From contig JAQUYL010000002.1 of the NCBI GenBank assembly GCA_028691845.1, positions 123,284 to 187,283 of the forward strand: 64,000 nt of DNA, read 5' to 3'. The DNA is from Opitutaceae bacterium. GTDB taxonomy: Bacteria; Verrucomicrobiota; Verrucomicrobiia; Opitutales; Opitutaceae. The notes below the pieces were generated by a model, which was given only the letters and a program-made list of their open reading frames with translations, searched no databases and had not been told where the DNA came from. Both the position numbers and the translations under genes were made by a program. Within the stretch, counting starts at the first letter, position 1. Each line of letters begins with the position of its first letter. This document shows positions 9,148 through 18,069 of the stretch, one piece after another.

Positions 9148-10560
9148 ATGAGCCAGAAATCACGTACTATCTTCGAAAAAATCTGGGACGCCCATGTCGT
9201 CGCCCAGGAGCCCGGTGCGCCCGCCGTGCTCTACATCGATCTGCACCTTGTCCACGAGGTCACTTCGCCGCAGGCGTTTTCCGTGCTGAAGGAGCGCGGC
9301 ATGAAAGTCCGCCGGCCCGATCGCACGGTCGCCACGATGGATCACTCCATCCCCACGGTGCCCGGTGGCTACGAGGCCGCTGATGAGCTCGGACGGCTCC
9401 AGCTCCGCCAACTCGAGACCAACTGCAAGGATCACGGCGTCCGCCTGTACGGCTTGAATTCCGAGCAGCGCGGCATCGTGCACGTAATCGGGCCCGAGCA
9501 GGGGTTCACCCAGCCGGGAATGACCATCGTCTGCGGCGACAGCCACACCTCGACCCATGGTGCGTTTGGCTCACTCGGCTTTGGCATCGGCACCAGCGAG
9601 GTCGGGCATGTGCTGGCCACGCAATGCCTGCTCCAGCACAAGCCGAAGACCTGTGAGATTCATGTCGACGGCCAGTTGCGGCCCGGCGTGACAGCCAAGG
9701 ATATCATCCTGGCGCTGCTCGCCAAGATTGGCGCCGGCGGCGGCACCGGCTACGTGCTGGAATATACCGGCGCAGCCATCCGGGCGCTCGACATGGAGGG
9801 CCGCATGACGGTCTGCAACATGTCCATCGAGGGCGGTGCCCGTGCCGGCATGATCGCCCCCGATGACAAGACCTTCCAATTCATAGCCGGCCGCGAATTT
9901 GCCCCCAAGGGTGAGGCGTGGGACAAGGCCATGGCCTACTGGCGCACGCTGCCCACCGATCCCGGCGCCACCTACGACAAGGTCGTATCGCTCGATGCCG
10001 GCAAGATCGAGCCGATGGTCACTTGGGGGACGAATCCGGGCCAGGGAGTGGCGATTACGGCTCCGCTGCCCGATCCCTCCTGCGTCGCCAGCGCCCAGGA
10101 GCGGGCCAGCCTCGAAAAGGCTTTCGCCTACATGAAATTTACGCCCGGCAAACCGCTGGCAGGCGAGAAGGTCGACGTTGTTTTCCTCGGCTCGTGCACC
10201 AACGGCCGGGTCGGGGATCTACGCGCCGCGGCGCAGCTCCTGCGCGGCCGGCGCGTGGCGTCCGGCGTTCGCATGCTGGTCGTGCCCGGCTCGCAGTCAG
10301 TGAAGCAGACCGCCGAGGCCGAGGGACTGGACCGCATCTTCAAGGAAGCCGGCGCCGAGTGGCGCGAGGCCGGCTGTTCAATGTGCATCGCCATGAACGG
10401 CGACCAGATCGCGCCCGGCCAGCTGGCTGTCTCCACATCCAATCGCAACTTTGAGGGACGCCAGGGCAAGGGCGGGCGCACAGTGCTCGCCTCGCCTCTC
10501 ACGGCCGCCGCCGCCGCCGTCACCGGCTGCATCACCGATCCGCGCACGTTAATCAAATAA
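9148..10560 (+). CDS. leuC: 3-Isopropylmalate dehydratase, large subunit
   Basis: Aconitase-family subunit that carries the [4Fe-4S] cluster and isomerises 2- to 3-isopropylmalate together with LeuD. With CimA present it probably also converts citramalate to 3-methylmalate. The 470-residue protein contains the family landmarks [13 protein letters not shown] (about residue 132) and [15 protein letters not shown] (about 348). The cysteine motif [12 protein letters not shown] (about 410) gives, with the earlier cysteine, the cluster ligands. [10 protein letters not shown] is also present. It starts 29 bases after leuA behind the pyrimidine-rich CACCAGCCCCCCTCCAC. Confidence 0.96.
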   Translation: MSQKSRTIFEKIWDAHVVAQEPGAPAVLYIDLHLVHEVTSPQAFSVLKERGMKVRRPDRTVATMDHSIPTVPGGYEAADELGRLQLRQLETNCKDHGVRLYGLNSEQRGIVHVIGPEQGFTQPGMTIVCGDSHTSTHGAFGSLGFGIGTSEVGHVLATQCLLQHKPKTCEIHVDGQLRPGVTAKDIILALLAKIGAGGGTGYVLEYTGAAIRALDMEGRMTVCNMSIEGGARAGMIAPDDKTFQFIAGREFAPKGEAWDKAMAYWRTLPTDPGATYDKVVSLDAGKIEPMVTWGTNPGQGVAITAPLPDPSCVASAQERASLEKAFAYMKFTPGKPLAGEKVDVVFLGSCTNGRVGDLRAAAQLLRGRRVASGVRMLVVPGSQSVKQTAEAEGLDRIFKEAGAEWREAGCSMCIAMNGDQIAPGQLAVSTSNRNFEGRQGKGGRTVLASPLTAAAAAVTGCITDPRTLIK

Positions 10561-10612
10561 AGCGGGACCCGCCCCCGTCGTCTCGCTGCCAAACTTCTCT
10601 CCCATTCCCCCC

Positions 10613-11206
10613 ATGAGCGCTCCGCAATTTACCAAACTCACCGCCCGTTGTGTCGTGCTGCCCAACACCGACGTCGACACGGACCAGATAATCCCGGCCC
10701 GTTTCCTCAAGGTCACCGACAAGCTGGGCCTTGGCGAAAAACTCTTCTGCGACTGGCGCTATCGCGACGACGGCTCACCCAATCCCAGCTTCATCCTCAA
10801 CCAGCCCGAGGCCAAGGGCGTACAGGTGCTCGTCGCCGGCAACAACTTTGGCTGCGGTTCCTCGCGCGAACACGCGCCATGGGCGCTCGTCGGCTGGGGG
10901 TTCCGGGTCGTCATCTCCACGCTGTTTGCCGACATATTCAAGGGCAACGCGCTCAAGAACGGTCTGCTGCCGGTCGTGGTCGAGCCCGCAGCGCATGCCG
11001 CGCTCGTCGCCGCCCGCGCGAAGGATCCCAATCTGCCCGTAACGATTGACCTCGAGGCGCAGACGGTGGCGTGGCCGGGCCAGGATCCGCTCCGGTTCCC
11101 CATCGATCCGTTTGCCCGCAGTTGTCTGCTGAAAGGAGTGGACGAACTCGGTTACCTGCTCGGATTCCTCACCAACGTGGAAGCCTATGAAGCCGCGCGT
11201 GTCTGA
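10613..11206 (+). CDS. leuD: 3-Isopropylmalate dehydratase, small subunit
   Basis: The swivel-domain subunit partnering LeuC, 197 residues as usual. Visible motifs are NTDVDTDQIIPARFLK near the N-terminus, the substrate-specificity loop GNNFGCGSSREHAPWAL (about residue 78) and FADIFKGNALKNGLLPV. It is 52 bases after leuC. Its last 20 bases overlap the start of cimA in another frame, so translation of cimA may be coupled to it. It starts without a Shine-Dalgarno, behind CTCCCATTCCCCCC. Confidence 0.96.
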   Translation: MSAPQFTKLTARCVVLPNTDVDTDQIIPARFLKVTDKLGLGEKLFCDWRYRDDGSPNPSFILNQPEAKGVQVLVAGNNFGCGSSREHAPWALVGWGFRVVISTLFADIFKGNALKNGLLPVVVEPAAHAALVAARAKDPNLPVTIDLEAQTVAWPGQDPLRFPIDPFARSCLLKGVDELGYLLGFLTNVEAYEAARV

Positions 11207-12806
11207 GCCGGATCTGCCGGCATCGGTGGAGGTCTTCGACACCACGCTGCGGGACGGAACCCAGCGGGAGGGTATTTCCTACTCGCTGGATGACAAGCTG
11301 CGCATCGCCAGAAAACTCGACGAACTGGGCGTCATGTTCATCGAGGGCGGCTGGCCGGGCTCCAATCCCAAGGATGCGGCGTTTTTCGCCAAGGCGAGCC
11401 AGGAGCGTTGGACGCACGCCAAGATTGTCGCGTTCGGCGCCACGCGCCGCGCCAAGCTTAAACCGGCGGAAGACCCCAGTGTGCGCGCGCTGGTCGAGGC
11501 CGGCACGGAAGTATGCTCCATTTTCGGCAAGTCCTCGCCGTTGCAGGTGCAGGAAGTCCTGCGCACGACACTGGAGGAAAATCTGGCGATGATTGAGGAG
11601 ACGGTCGCTTATCTGCGTACGCAGGGCAAACGTGTCATCTATGACGCCGAGCATTTTTTCGACGGCTGGAAGGCCGACCCCGTCTATGCGCTTGAAACGC
11701 TGCGGGCTGCGAGCCGGGGTGGGGCCGAGACGCTCGCGTTGTGCGATACTAACGGCGGCCAGCTGCCCTGGGAGGTGGAGGCGGCGATGCGCGCCGTGCG
11801 AACCGCGCTGGGCCCGAAGGCCCGCATTGGCATCCACGCGCACGACGACACCGGCTGCGGGGTGGCCAACACCATTGCCGCGGTGCGGGCCGGTGCGATG
11901 CATGTCCAGGGCACGATCAACGGCTACGGCGAGAGGTGCGGCAACGCCAACCTGAGCGTGATTCTGCCCAACATCGAACTGAAGTTCGGAGTGCCGGTGC
12001 TGCCCCCGGGCAAGCTGCTGCATCTGCGTGAGGTCGCCCACTTCGTGGCGGAGGTGGCCAATCTCTCGCCCGATGAGCACATGGCCTATGTCGGCAACAG
12101 CGCTTTCGCCCACAAGGCCGGCGTGCACGTGGCGGCGCAACGACGTCATCCGGAAGCCTACCAGCACGTCGACCCCGCCCGGGTGGGCAACGAAAGCCGT
12201 GTGGTCATCAGCGAGCTTTCCGGACGGGCCAACATACTGTCAAAGGCCCATGAGCTGGGGCTCGAACTGGGCGGTGAACATATCGGCACCCGGGTCCTCG
12301 AGGTCATCAAGACGCTGGAGCATGAGGGCTTCTCTTTTGAAGCTGCCGAGGCCAGCGTGGTGTTGCTAGTGCGCCGGCAGGCCAAGGATTACCAGCCGCC
12401 GTTTTCGCTGCTCGACTACCGGGTCATGGTCAGCCGGCATGGGGAACGGCGCATCGCCGACGCCACCATCAAACTCCAGGTCGGGGGACAGGAGATGCAC
12501 ACGGCGGCGGAAGGCGACGGTCCCGTGCATGCAATTGACAAAGCCTTGCGCAAGGCGCTCCAGCCTGTCTATCCGCGGGTGAAAAACATCCAGCTTGCCG
12601 ATTACAAGGTACGCATTCTCAACAGCAAGGCGGGCACGGCCGCAATCACGCGGGTGCTCATCGACTGGCACGACGGTGAACACCGCTGGAGCACGGTCGG
12701 CGCCGGGACCGATATCCTCGAAGCCACGTGGCTGGCGCTCGCCGACGGCTATGAATACGGTCTGGCTCCGCAACCGGCACCCGTCAAAACGGAGGCGGGA
12801 AAGTGA
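11187..12806 (+). CDS. cimA: (R)-Citramalate synthase
   Basis: Condenses acetyl-CoA with pyruvate to citramalate, opening a threonine-independent route to 2-oxobutyrate and isoleucine. The 539-residue protein has the DRE-TIM signature FDTTLRDGTQREGISYSLDD, the IEGGWPGSNPKDAAFF stretch typical of the long CimA subfamily, metal-binding HAHDDTGCGVANT and NGYGERCGNANL. A C-terminal LeuA-dimer-like allosteric domain lies from about residue 400. Placement between leuD and leuB fits the pathway, since LeuCD and LeuB process the citramalate product. The ATG at 11187 overlaps leuD by 20 bases. A homocitrate synthase is a less likely alternative given the context. Confidence 0.9.
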   Translation: MKPRVSEPDLPASVEVFDTTLRDGTQREGISYSLDDKLRIARKLDELGVMFIEGGWPGSNPKDAAFFAKASQERWTHAKIVAFGATRRAKLKPAEDPSVRALVEAGTEVCSIFGKSSPLQVQEVLRTTLEENLAMIEETVAYLRTQGKRVIYDAEHFFDGWKADPVYALETLRAASRGGAETLALCDTNGGQLPWEVEAAMRAVRTALGPKARIGIHAHDDTGCGVANTIAAVRAGAMHVQGTINGYGERCGNANLSVILPNIELKFGVPVLPPGKLLHLREVAHFVAEVANLSPDEHMAYVGNSAFAHKAGVHVAAQRRHPEAYQHVDPARVGNESRVVISELSGRANILSKAHELGLELGGEHIGTRVLEVIKTLEHEGFSFEAAEASVVLLVRRQAKDYQPPFSLLDYRVMVSRHGERRIADATIKLQVGGQEMHTAAEGDGPVHAIDKALRKALQPVYPRVKNIQLADYKVRILNSKAGTAAITRVLIDWHDGEHRWSTVGAGTDILEATWLALADGYEYGLAPQPAPVKTEAGK

Positions 12807-12921
12807 TCGAGGCCGGGTTTCGCCTGGATGACCGGCCCTCTCCGCGGCCGGGGCGGGAACGATAGCGAAGGCCCTGCCCGGAGCCCAGCCACTGTTTTTT
12901 CTCTTCAACCAAACATCCTTC

Positions 12922-13989
12922 ATGAAAGCCAAAATAGCCCTAACTCCCGGAGACGGCATCGGTCCTGAGGTCGTGCACGAGGCCTGCCGCGTGCTTGAAG
13001 CCATCGCGGAGCGCTTCAACCACAAGTTCGAGTTTGCCGAGTATCTGCTTGGTGGCTGCGCCATCGACAAACACGGCACCGCCATGCCCGACGCGACGCT
13101 GCAAGGCTGTCTTGCCTCCGATGCCGTGCTGCTTGGCGCGGTCGGTGGCCCGAAATGGGACGATCCGTCCGCGAAGGTGCGGCCGGAACAGGGGTTGCTG
13201 GCAATCCGCAAGCAGCTTGGCCTCTATGCCAACCTGCGTCCGGTGACGCCCTATCCGCAGCTGGCGAGGATGTCGCCCCTCAAGCCCGAGCGCGTGACGG
13301 GAGTCGACATTTTGGTCATCCGCGAACTGACCGGAGGCCTGTATTTCGGCACGCCGAAGGGTCGCGAGAAAACGCCGGCCGGTGAGCGTGCGGTCGACAC
13401 CCTGGTCTACACCGATGGGGAAATCCGCCGAATCGTACGGCTCGCGTTCCAGATCGCGCAGAAGCGCCGTAAGCTCGTCACGTCCGTGGACAAGGCCAAC
13501 GTACTCGAGTCCTCGCGCCTGTGGCGCCAGGTCGCGATCGAGGTGGGCAAGGATTTTCCCGACGTGAAACTGGAGCACCATCTGGTCGACTCCTGCGCCA
13601 TGCGGCTGATCACGCATGCCCCGCAGTTCGATGTCATCGTGACGGAAAACATGTTCGGCGACATCCTGACCGACGAGGCGGCGGTGCTTACCGGCTCCCT
13701 CGGCATGCTGCCCAGCGCGTCGCTCGGGGAAGGCCGCCGTGGCCTCTATGAGCCGATCCACGGCTCGGCGCCCGACATTGCGGGCAAGGGCATCGCGAAC
13801 CCGGTGGGCACGATTCTTTCAGTGGCCATGATGCTGCGGTATTCGTTCGGCCTCGAGACCGAGGCGCGCGCCATCGAGCGCGCCGTGGCGCAGGCCATCG
13901 CCGACGGTCAGCTCACGGTCGACTTGGGGACCGCCAAACCTCTCTCGACAACCCAGATGGGTGCCGCCGTGCGAGAGCGCCTGGCCTGA
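12922..13989 (+). CDS. leuB: 3-Isopropylmalate dehydrogenase
   Basis: NAD-dependent oxidative decarboxylation in leucine synthesis, and of 3-methylmalate in the citramalate route. At 355 residues it has typical length. Visible are [11 protein letters not shown] at the N-terminus, [42 protein letters not shown], and the C-terminal metal/NAD segment [29 protein letters not shown] with [15 protein letters not shown]. It is the last gene of the operon, 115 bases after cimA, and is followed 29 bases later by a strong hairpin terminator. The start lies behind CTTCAACCAAACATCCTTC, with no Shine-Dalgarno. Confidence 0.96.
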   Translation: MKAKIALTPGDGIGPEVVHEACRVLEAIAERFNHKFEFAEYLLGGCAIDKHGTAMPDATLQGCLASDAVLLGAVGGPKWDDPSAKVRPEQGLLAIRKQLGLYANLRPVTPYPQLARMSPLKPERVTGVDILVIRELTGGLYFGTPKGREKTPAGERAVDTLVYTDGEIRRIVRLAFQIAQKRRKLVTSVDKANVLESSRLWRQVAIEVGKDFPDVKLEHHLVDSCAMRLITHAPQFDVIVTENMFGDILTDEAAVLTGSLGMLPSASLGEGRRGLYEPIHGSAPDIAGKGIANPVGTILSVAMMLRYSFGLETEARAIERAVAQAIADGQLTVDLGTAKPLSTTQMGAAVRERLA

Positions 13990-14018
13990 CTGGGGATTTC
14001 AGCGTCGATTATCTGCTG

Positions 14019-14054
14019 ACGCCCGAATGCCGGACCATGCCGGCATTCGGGCGT
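14019..14054 (+). terminator. Terminator of the ilv-leu-cimA operon
   Basis: Perfect 15-bp stem: ACGCCCGAATGCCGG (14019-14033) pairs with CCGGCATTCGGGCGT (14040-14054) around a 6-base loop. It starts 30 bases after the leuB stop and is followed by GCTTGTTTAT, a weak U-rich tail. It is placed to end the eight-gene transcript. Confidence 0.8.
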
Positions 14055-14860
14055 GCTTGTTTATGAAACGGACGGAAGGATCGTCGGGCCCGCCGACTGG
14101 AATATCCGGGGCGACGGCAAAAGGACGAGCGCGGCAATTTCTGCACAGTAAAAGGATCCTGCATGGGCGCCAAACCCGGCAGGAGTGAAAGATCCTTTTG
14201 CGCCACGGCGTGCGCGAAGCAGAAGCAGATACCGCCGGGAGGCATCTCGTCCAGGCAGACCCTGACTCCGAGGCGCAAAGAGGGTTCGTCTCTCATGCCG
14301 ATCTTGTCCGGTGGGGAGGGAAACGGCTGGGCATCTATTACTACAGAAATTCATGTAGACGGAAAAATTGATTTTCCTGGATAGGGCCTTGGGATTGACC
14401 ACGTGTACTCTTCAACCAACTGAAGAATCCGGATACCATCCGCCGGAGTTTACCCCAAACAACCTGGTTGACTGCGCTTGCATGCTACGGAAGCACCCTG
14501 ATCCCCTCCTCACCCAAAACCTTGGACTTACACTCCTTCCTGAAGCCAAGGGCGGAATCGGCGCTCCCCAAGCAGAGAAATTCCCCTCGGGCTCCGTGTT
14601 CATGGGGCAAACCGATCCAGCCACGTTTCCCTTTGAATGCTGACATGCTATTAATCAGTCATGGCGGAGCTTTCCAATTTCAATCAGAGCGCCGCTCGGT
14701 CAATCAATCCTGCGCGGGCGGGGGTGTGCACGCATGGCTTAGAATCTCCGGGAGTAGTGTTGGCGAAAGGGCAGCGTGCCATCCGTCCCGGAACATGCGG
14801 TCGAAGGCCAGACATTGCTTCGGTCTTCAGGGAAGAAGCTAGGAATTCAGGGTGGGCCCG
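14055..14860. other. Non-coding stretch between leuB and the LuxR-type regulator
   Basis: About 800 bases with no reading frame resembling a known family. One imperfect long hairpin is present: AAAAGGATC (14150-14158) with GATCCTTTT (14191-14199), and inner CTGC with GCAG. Short frames on both strands look like chance. The promoter of the downstream regulator is expected here but was not identified. Confidence 0.4.
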
Positions 14861-15697
14861 ATGATTAACCGTCCCTCCAAGCGAAAGCCAAAAGGATCAG
14901 GCAAGGCGCCCTGGCCGACCCTGGACACGGGGCGCGCGGGGAAACACGGGCGCAAGCGCCGGATCTTTTTGGTGGAAGACCATCCGATTACCCGGAACGG
15001 TTTGACTCAGCTTATCAATCATGAGGAGGACCTAGAGGTTTGCGGTCAGGCCGAGACTGTCGCTTCAGCCCTGGCCGGCATTCACAGTATGAAACCGGAT
15101 CTGGTGCTGGCCGGTATCGTGCTGTCCGATGGCAGTGGCATCGAATTAATCAAGCGGATCACCGCGAACCGCGGCGTGCCGCACGTATTGGTGGTATCGA
15201 TGCACCAGGAATGGCTCTTTGGGGAATGCGCCTGGCACGCCGGTGCCAGCGGTTATATTATGAAGCAGGCGCCGGTTCATGAAGTGTTGCACGCCATCCG
15301 GCAAGTGCTGCGCGGTGAATTGTATTTCGGGGAGGCGCTTTGGGAAAAGTTGATCCGACTGTGCGCGGAGGATGATCCGCCTGATCCCAGGCATGCCTTC
15401 CCGGCCGCGCCTGAAGACGGCATCTGCTGCAAGGAGAATGTAGCGGCGGGGTTTCGGCAAGATCATCGGCAGAGCGAAGGGCCGCCGCCATCGCCCCGTG
15501 CTTGCCTCTCCCGACGCGAAGCGGAGGTCCTGCGCTTTATTGCCGAGGGACTGCGCAACAAGGAAATAGCGGATCTACTCAAGGTCAGCACGAAATCAGT
15601 TGAAACCTATCGACGCCGGCTGATGGCCAAGTTGGGCTGCGCCTCGGTGACGGCGCTAGTCCGCCATGCCATCCACGAAGGGCTCATGGCGTCATAG
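14861..15697 (+). CDS. LuxR/NarL-family regulator with atypical receiver domain
   Basis: A 278-residue DNA-binding regulator. The receiver domain (about residues 27-145) starts RRIFLVEDHPITRNG, with the acidic pair, and keeps the conserved Ser (VVSMH) and Lys (GYIMKQAP). The phosphoacceptor position reads PDLVLAGIVLSDGSG where the family has an Asp at the Gly; the codon is GGT (15113-15115), one base from GAT. The following conserved Pro is Ser. A linker of about 60 residues leads to a complete LuxR helix-turn-helix (LSRREAEVLRFIAEGLRNKEIADLLKVS-type). It is probably a phosphorylation-independent or pseudo-receiver regulator. There is no histidine kinase neighbour. The ATG at 14861 is preferred to the GTG three codons earlier. 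Confidence 0.85.
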   Translation: MINRPSKRKPKGSGKAPWPTLDTGRAGKHGRKRRIFLVEDHPITRNGLTQLINHEEDLEVCGQAETVASALAGIHSMKPDLVLAGIVLSDGSGIELIKRITANRGVPHVLVVSMHQEWLFGECAWHAGASGYIMKQAPVHEVLHAIRQVLRGELYFGEALWEKLIRLCAEDDPPDPRHAFPAAPEDGICCKENVAAGFRQDHRQSEGPPPSPRACLSRREAEVLRFIAEGLRNKEIADLLKVSTKSVETYRRRLMAKLGCASVTALVRHAIHEGLMAS

Positions 15698-15752
15698 GGA
15701 CGGCCGGCTCAAATGTCCGGACCGCATTGAACACCGTCCTTTCGTCAGCGTT

Positions 15753-15778
15753 ACTCCCCCGGGAAAGCCCGGGGGAGT
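15753..15778. terminator. Bidirectional-type hairpin between convergent genes
   Basis: Perfect 11-bp inverted repeat ACTCCCCCGGG (15753-15763) and CCCGGGGGAGT (15768-15778) with an AAAG loop. It sits between the LuxR-type regulator and the convergent Crp/Fnr gene, so it could end either transcript, though neither side has a strong T-run. Confidence 0.5.
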
Positions 15779-15896
15779 CCGAATGCCGTTTCGCTCAGGA
15801 CTCCGCGCCACCGGCCCGGCGCCGTCCGCGCGGGGCTGGGCGGACGGATTCCTGTTTTTTTCGGAAATCCCGCCGGCAAATGCGCGGGGGCAGCAT

Positions 15897-16607
15897 TCAA
15901 ACCTCACCGAGGTTGCGACGCAGAATGTCCCGCAGGGTGGCAGGATCGTGCAGGGAGATGGTTTTGCCCGCGACCGAAATCAGTTTCTGACTGCGCAGGC
16001 GGGCCAGGGTGCGCGACAGGGTCTCGCTACTCGTGCCGAGTTCGGAGGCGAGAACGCGCTTCGTGCCGGGGAGATGGAGCGGACCGGGTTGGCCGCGGCT
16101 TTGGCGCAACAGCCAGTTGACGAGGCGGGTCTCGACGTCCTTGAGGGTCAAGTCGTCGAGCATGCCGACGAGCACACGCAGATGTTGGGCCATCGAACCG
16201 AGCATCCTCAGCGCCAGATCGGGCCGGCGGCCGAGCAGCGAAAGCATGGGCACCTTGGGAATAAGCAGAACCACGCTGGGTTCGACCGCCCGGGCATCAG
16301 CCGGATAGCCCGTGGGCGAGGCCAGCGCCGCCTCGGCAAAAGACTCCCCGGAGCGGAAGACATGGATCACCTGTTCCTTGCCGGCGGCGCTCACCCGGTG
16401 AACGCTGATTGCGCCGCGCTGCATCACATAGAAACCATCCGGTGGGGCGCCCTCCCGAAACAGATATTCCCCCTTGGCCAAGGAGCGCAGCACCGTAAAG
16501 GAGGCGATCAGGGACAGGTCCTCCGCCGACAGCCCGGCGAACAGCTGGCAGCAACGCAACGAACTGGCTAGGGCGACAGTTTTCAGGTCATCGGGGCGTG
16601 ATGGCAT
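15897..16607 (-). CDS. Crp/Fnr-family transcription regulator (DNR/NnrR-like)
   Basis: A 236-residue regulator. A cyclic-nucleotide-binding-type sensor domain (residues about 15-130, with LAKGEYLFREGAPPDGFYVMQRG) is followed by a dimer helix and a C-terminal winged helix whose recognition region reads RVLASELGTSSETLSRTLARLR. The E/S-x-x-S-R recognition pattern is that of FNR/DNR proteins, which bind TTGAT-N4-ATCAA. No N-terminal Cys cluster for an iron-sulfur centre is seen, so it is more like heme/NO-sensing DNR than oxygen-sensing FNR. Three matching boxes lie upstream of nearby units (17041, 21301, 22216). The ATG at 16607 is 47 bases after the cupin gene on the same strand, so the box at 17041 probably also controls this gene. 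Confidence 0.85.
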   Translation of the reverse strand: MPSRPDDLKTVALASSLRCCQLFAGLSAEDLSLIASFTVLRSLAKGEYLFREGAPPDGFYVMQRGAISVHRVSAAGKEQVIHVFRSGESFAEAALASPTGYPADARAVEPSVVLLIPKVPMLSLLGRRPDLALRMLGSMAQHLRVLVGMLDDLTLKDVETRLVNWLLRQSRGQPGPLHLPGTKRVLASELGTSSETLSRTLARLRSQKLISVAGKTISLHDPATLRDILRRNLGEV

Positions 16608-16654
16608 GAACCCAAAAAATACTGCCGCCGTACCCGAGTCGCGCCTAAAATTCC

Positions 16655-17005
16655 TCACCCGGCGGGCGGTTCCGGAACCAGCGTCAACAGCATGGAAAAC
16701 GCCTCGGTGGCGTTCACGGAATGCGGGACGTTGGGCGGCAGATGCAGCAAATCGCCCGCTTTCAGGATGCGCGGCTGGCCGGCGACGGAAAACTCGCAGG
16801 TTCCATTGAGCACCAGAATGAGGGCACGAGCTGTGTTCGTATGTTCGGTGAGTTGTTGTCCGGCCGCAAAGCTGAAGAGCACGGCGCGCATTCCCGAAGT
16901 GGCCAGGACGGTGCGGCTGACAATGCCATGCGCGACCGCCTGCGTTTCCACAGGGAGAGAAACCACGGCAGACTCGTTTTCAGGAAGAAGGGCGGCTGAT
17001 TTCAT
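16655..17005 (-). CDS. Small cupin-domain protein
   Basis: A 116-residue single-domain cupin. The barrel motifs are partly visible: GQQLTEHTNTARALILVLNGTCEF (motif 1 region, one His) and LKAGDLLHLPPNVPHSV (motif 2 with PxxxPH). Such small cupins often bind a metal and occur near Crp/Fnr regulators in nitrogen-oxide loci, where the function is unclear. It is directly preceded by an FNR/DNR-type box 36 bases before the ATG and followed by the regulator gene, suggesting a two-gene unit. If activation follows the usual -41.5 geometry the transcript would start at or next to the ATG. Confidence 0.75.
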   Translation of the reverse strand: MKSAALLPENESAVVSLPVETQAVAHGIVSRTVLATSGMRAVLFSFAAGQQLTEHTNTARALILVLNGTCEFSVAGQPRILKAGDLLHLPPNVPHSVNATEAFSMLLTLVPEPPAG

Positions 17006-17040
17006 CGGGGGATATTACATGAAAATGGAATGCCGCCGCC

Positions 17041-17054
17041 TTGATTGCGGTCAA
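17041..17054 (-). promoter_or_regulatory. FNR/DNR-type box upstream of cupin-crp unit
   Basis: TTGATTGCGGTCAA matches the TTGAT-N4-ATCAA dyad at nine of ten fixed positions. It lies outside coding sequence, between the DUF2249 stop and the cupin start. Its centre is about 42 bases from the cupin ATG. Confidence 0.7.
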
Positions 17055-17075
17055 GGAATCCGTGGGAATAACGAA

Positions 17076-17366
17076 TCAATCGTGGGGATCACGGCCTGAT
17101 CCGGCGCATCGGTTGGCCGGGGTTGCGACCGGCGGTTGGCGCCAGAAATTGACGACCCAGCTGCCATCACCGCGGCGCTCAACGTTGGACGCAAAGCCCT
17201 CGCCGCGGAGCAGTTCAATCAGCGGGGCTGGCAGGAACGGGGCAATCACGGTCAGCCCGGAACCAGCCGGCAGGCGATCGATTCGTTCCTTGATGGCGGA
17301 AAATGGATCGGTGCCCTGCACCAATAGCGGGCGAACATCGAGTTTGTGGAATTTCGCGGGAAGCAT
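17076..17366 (-). CDS. DUF2249 domain protein
   Basis: A 96-residue soluble protein that matches the DUF2249 pattern: LDVRPLLVQGTDPFSAIKER, then LPAGSGLTVIAPFLPAPLIELL, then GDGSWVVNFWR near the end. The domain adopts a small SirA/TusA-like fold and is common in nitrite and nitric-oxide reduction clusters, but its biochemical role is not settled. It is the last member of the minus-strand series nirK-nirV-SCO1-DUF6448-DUF2249, 87 bases after the DUF6448 gene, so it probably shares the nirK transcript. Confidence 0.75.
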   Translation of the reverse strand: MLPAKFHKLDVRPLLVQGTDPFSAIKERIDRLPAGSGLTVIAPFLPAPLIELLRGEGFASNVERRGDGSWVVNFWRQPPVATPANRCAGSGRDPHD

Positions 17367-17453
17367 GGGAGCAGGAAAAGGGCGGGAAAGGGAGCTGAGG
17401 GAGAAGTGGCCGACGAGCCTCCGGTTTCAGGTTGGTGCGGCGCTGGATGGCGT

Positions 17454-18047
17454 TCAATGGACGTGGCCGCCGTGGGCGTCGACGGAGGTCTTCGCCTCAT
17501 TGAACAATCTTTCGTACAGGTGGATGAAAGTCACATAGGCCTCAGTGTATTCCCGGCCGGCATCGACGCTGTCATTCATGTGGGTGCGGCGTTCGTAGAC
17601 CTCGGCAAACCGTGCGCGCAGGGCTTTATTCAGGTGGGCGGTGAGATCGGCGAGGAGTGGTTCGATCCCACCAGCGGCGATCGCCTGGTCGGCGGCCTCC
17701 AGTGCGGGATCGATGGCATCGTCGGGTTTCAGTCCTGTGTAGGGCGCCCCTTCCCCCTGACGGTGCACTCGCACCAGGGTCTCGAAGAAATACATGTCGG
17801 CTAGCTTGGCAGCCTCGGGCGACTGCTTTCGCACCTGTAGGGTTTGGGCGAAGGCTGTGCGGATTTCGGCCTCCTGGTCGGCTTTGACCCATTTGAGCAC
17901 CGGAGTGATCTGGCCCTTGTCCAGAGCCTCCTTGGCGGCGAGTACAACCGGCCCGCCCAACGTGTCGCAATGGGCCCGAGCCGACGGCGGAGCGAACAAC
18001 AGCAGGCTGCTGGCGAACAATAACGTGAAGGATAGGTTGGTTTTCAT
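17454..18047 (-). CDS. Exported DUF6448-type protein
   Basis: A 197-residue protein with a clear signal peptide (MKTNLSFTLLFASSLLLFAPPSARA, cleavage before HCDTLGG). The mature N-terminus HCDTLGGPVV and the following KEALDKGQITPVLKWVK match what is known as DUF6448. It ends in a His-rich tail (DAHGGHVH), which could bind metal. No function is established; His/Cys at both ends and its place in a copper nitrite reductase cluster suggest metal handling in the periplasm (inference). Unlike the ilv-leu genes it has a strong Shine-Dalgarno (AAGGAGG, 5 bases before the ATG). It lies 22 bases after the SCO1 gene. Confidence 0.75.
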   Translation of the reverse strand: MKTNLSFTLLFASSLLLFAPPSARAHCDTLGGPVVLAAKEALDKGQITPVLKWVKADQEAEIRTAFAQTLQVRKQSPEAAKLADMYFFETLVRVHRQGEGAPYTGLKPDDAIDPALEAADQAIAAGGIEPLLADLTAHLNKALRARFAEVYERRTHMNDSVDAGREYTEAYVTFIHLYERLFNEAKTSVDAHGGHVH

Positions 18048-18069
18048 GAATGCCTCCTTGGGCGGGATG

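Noticed and set aside
7478..9163. Minus-strand 561-codon frame opposite leuA
   Set aside because: Antisense shadow of a firmly identified gene; no signal, motif or start context.
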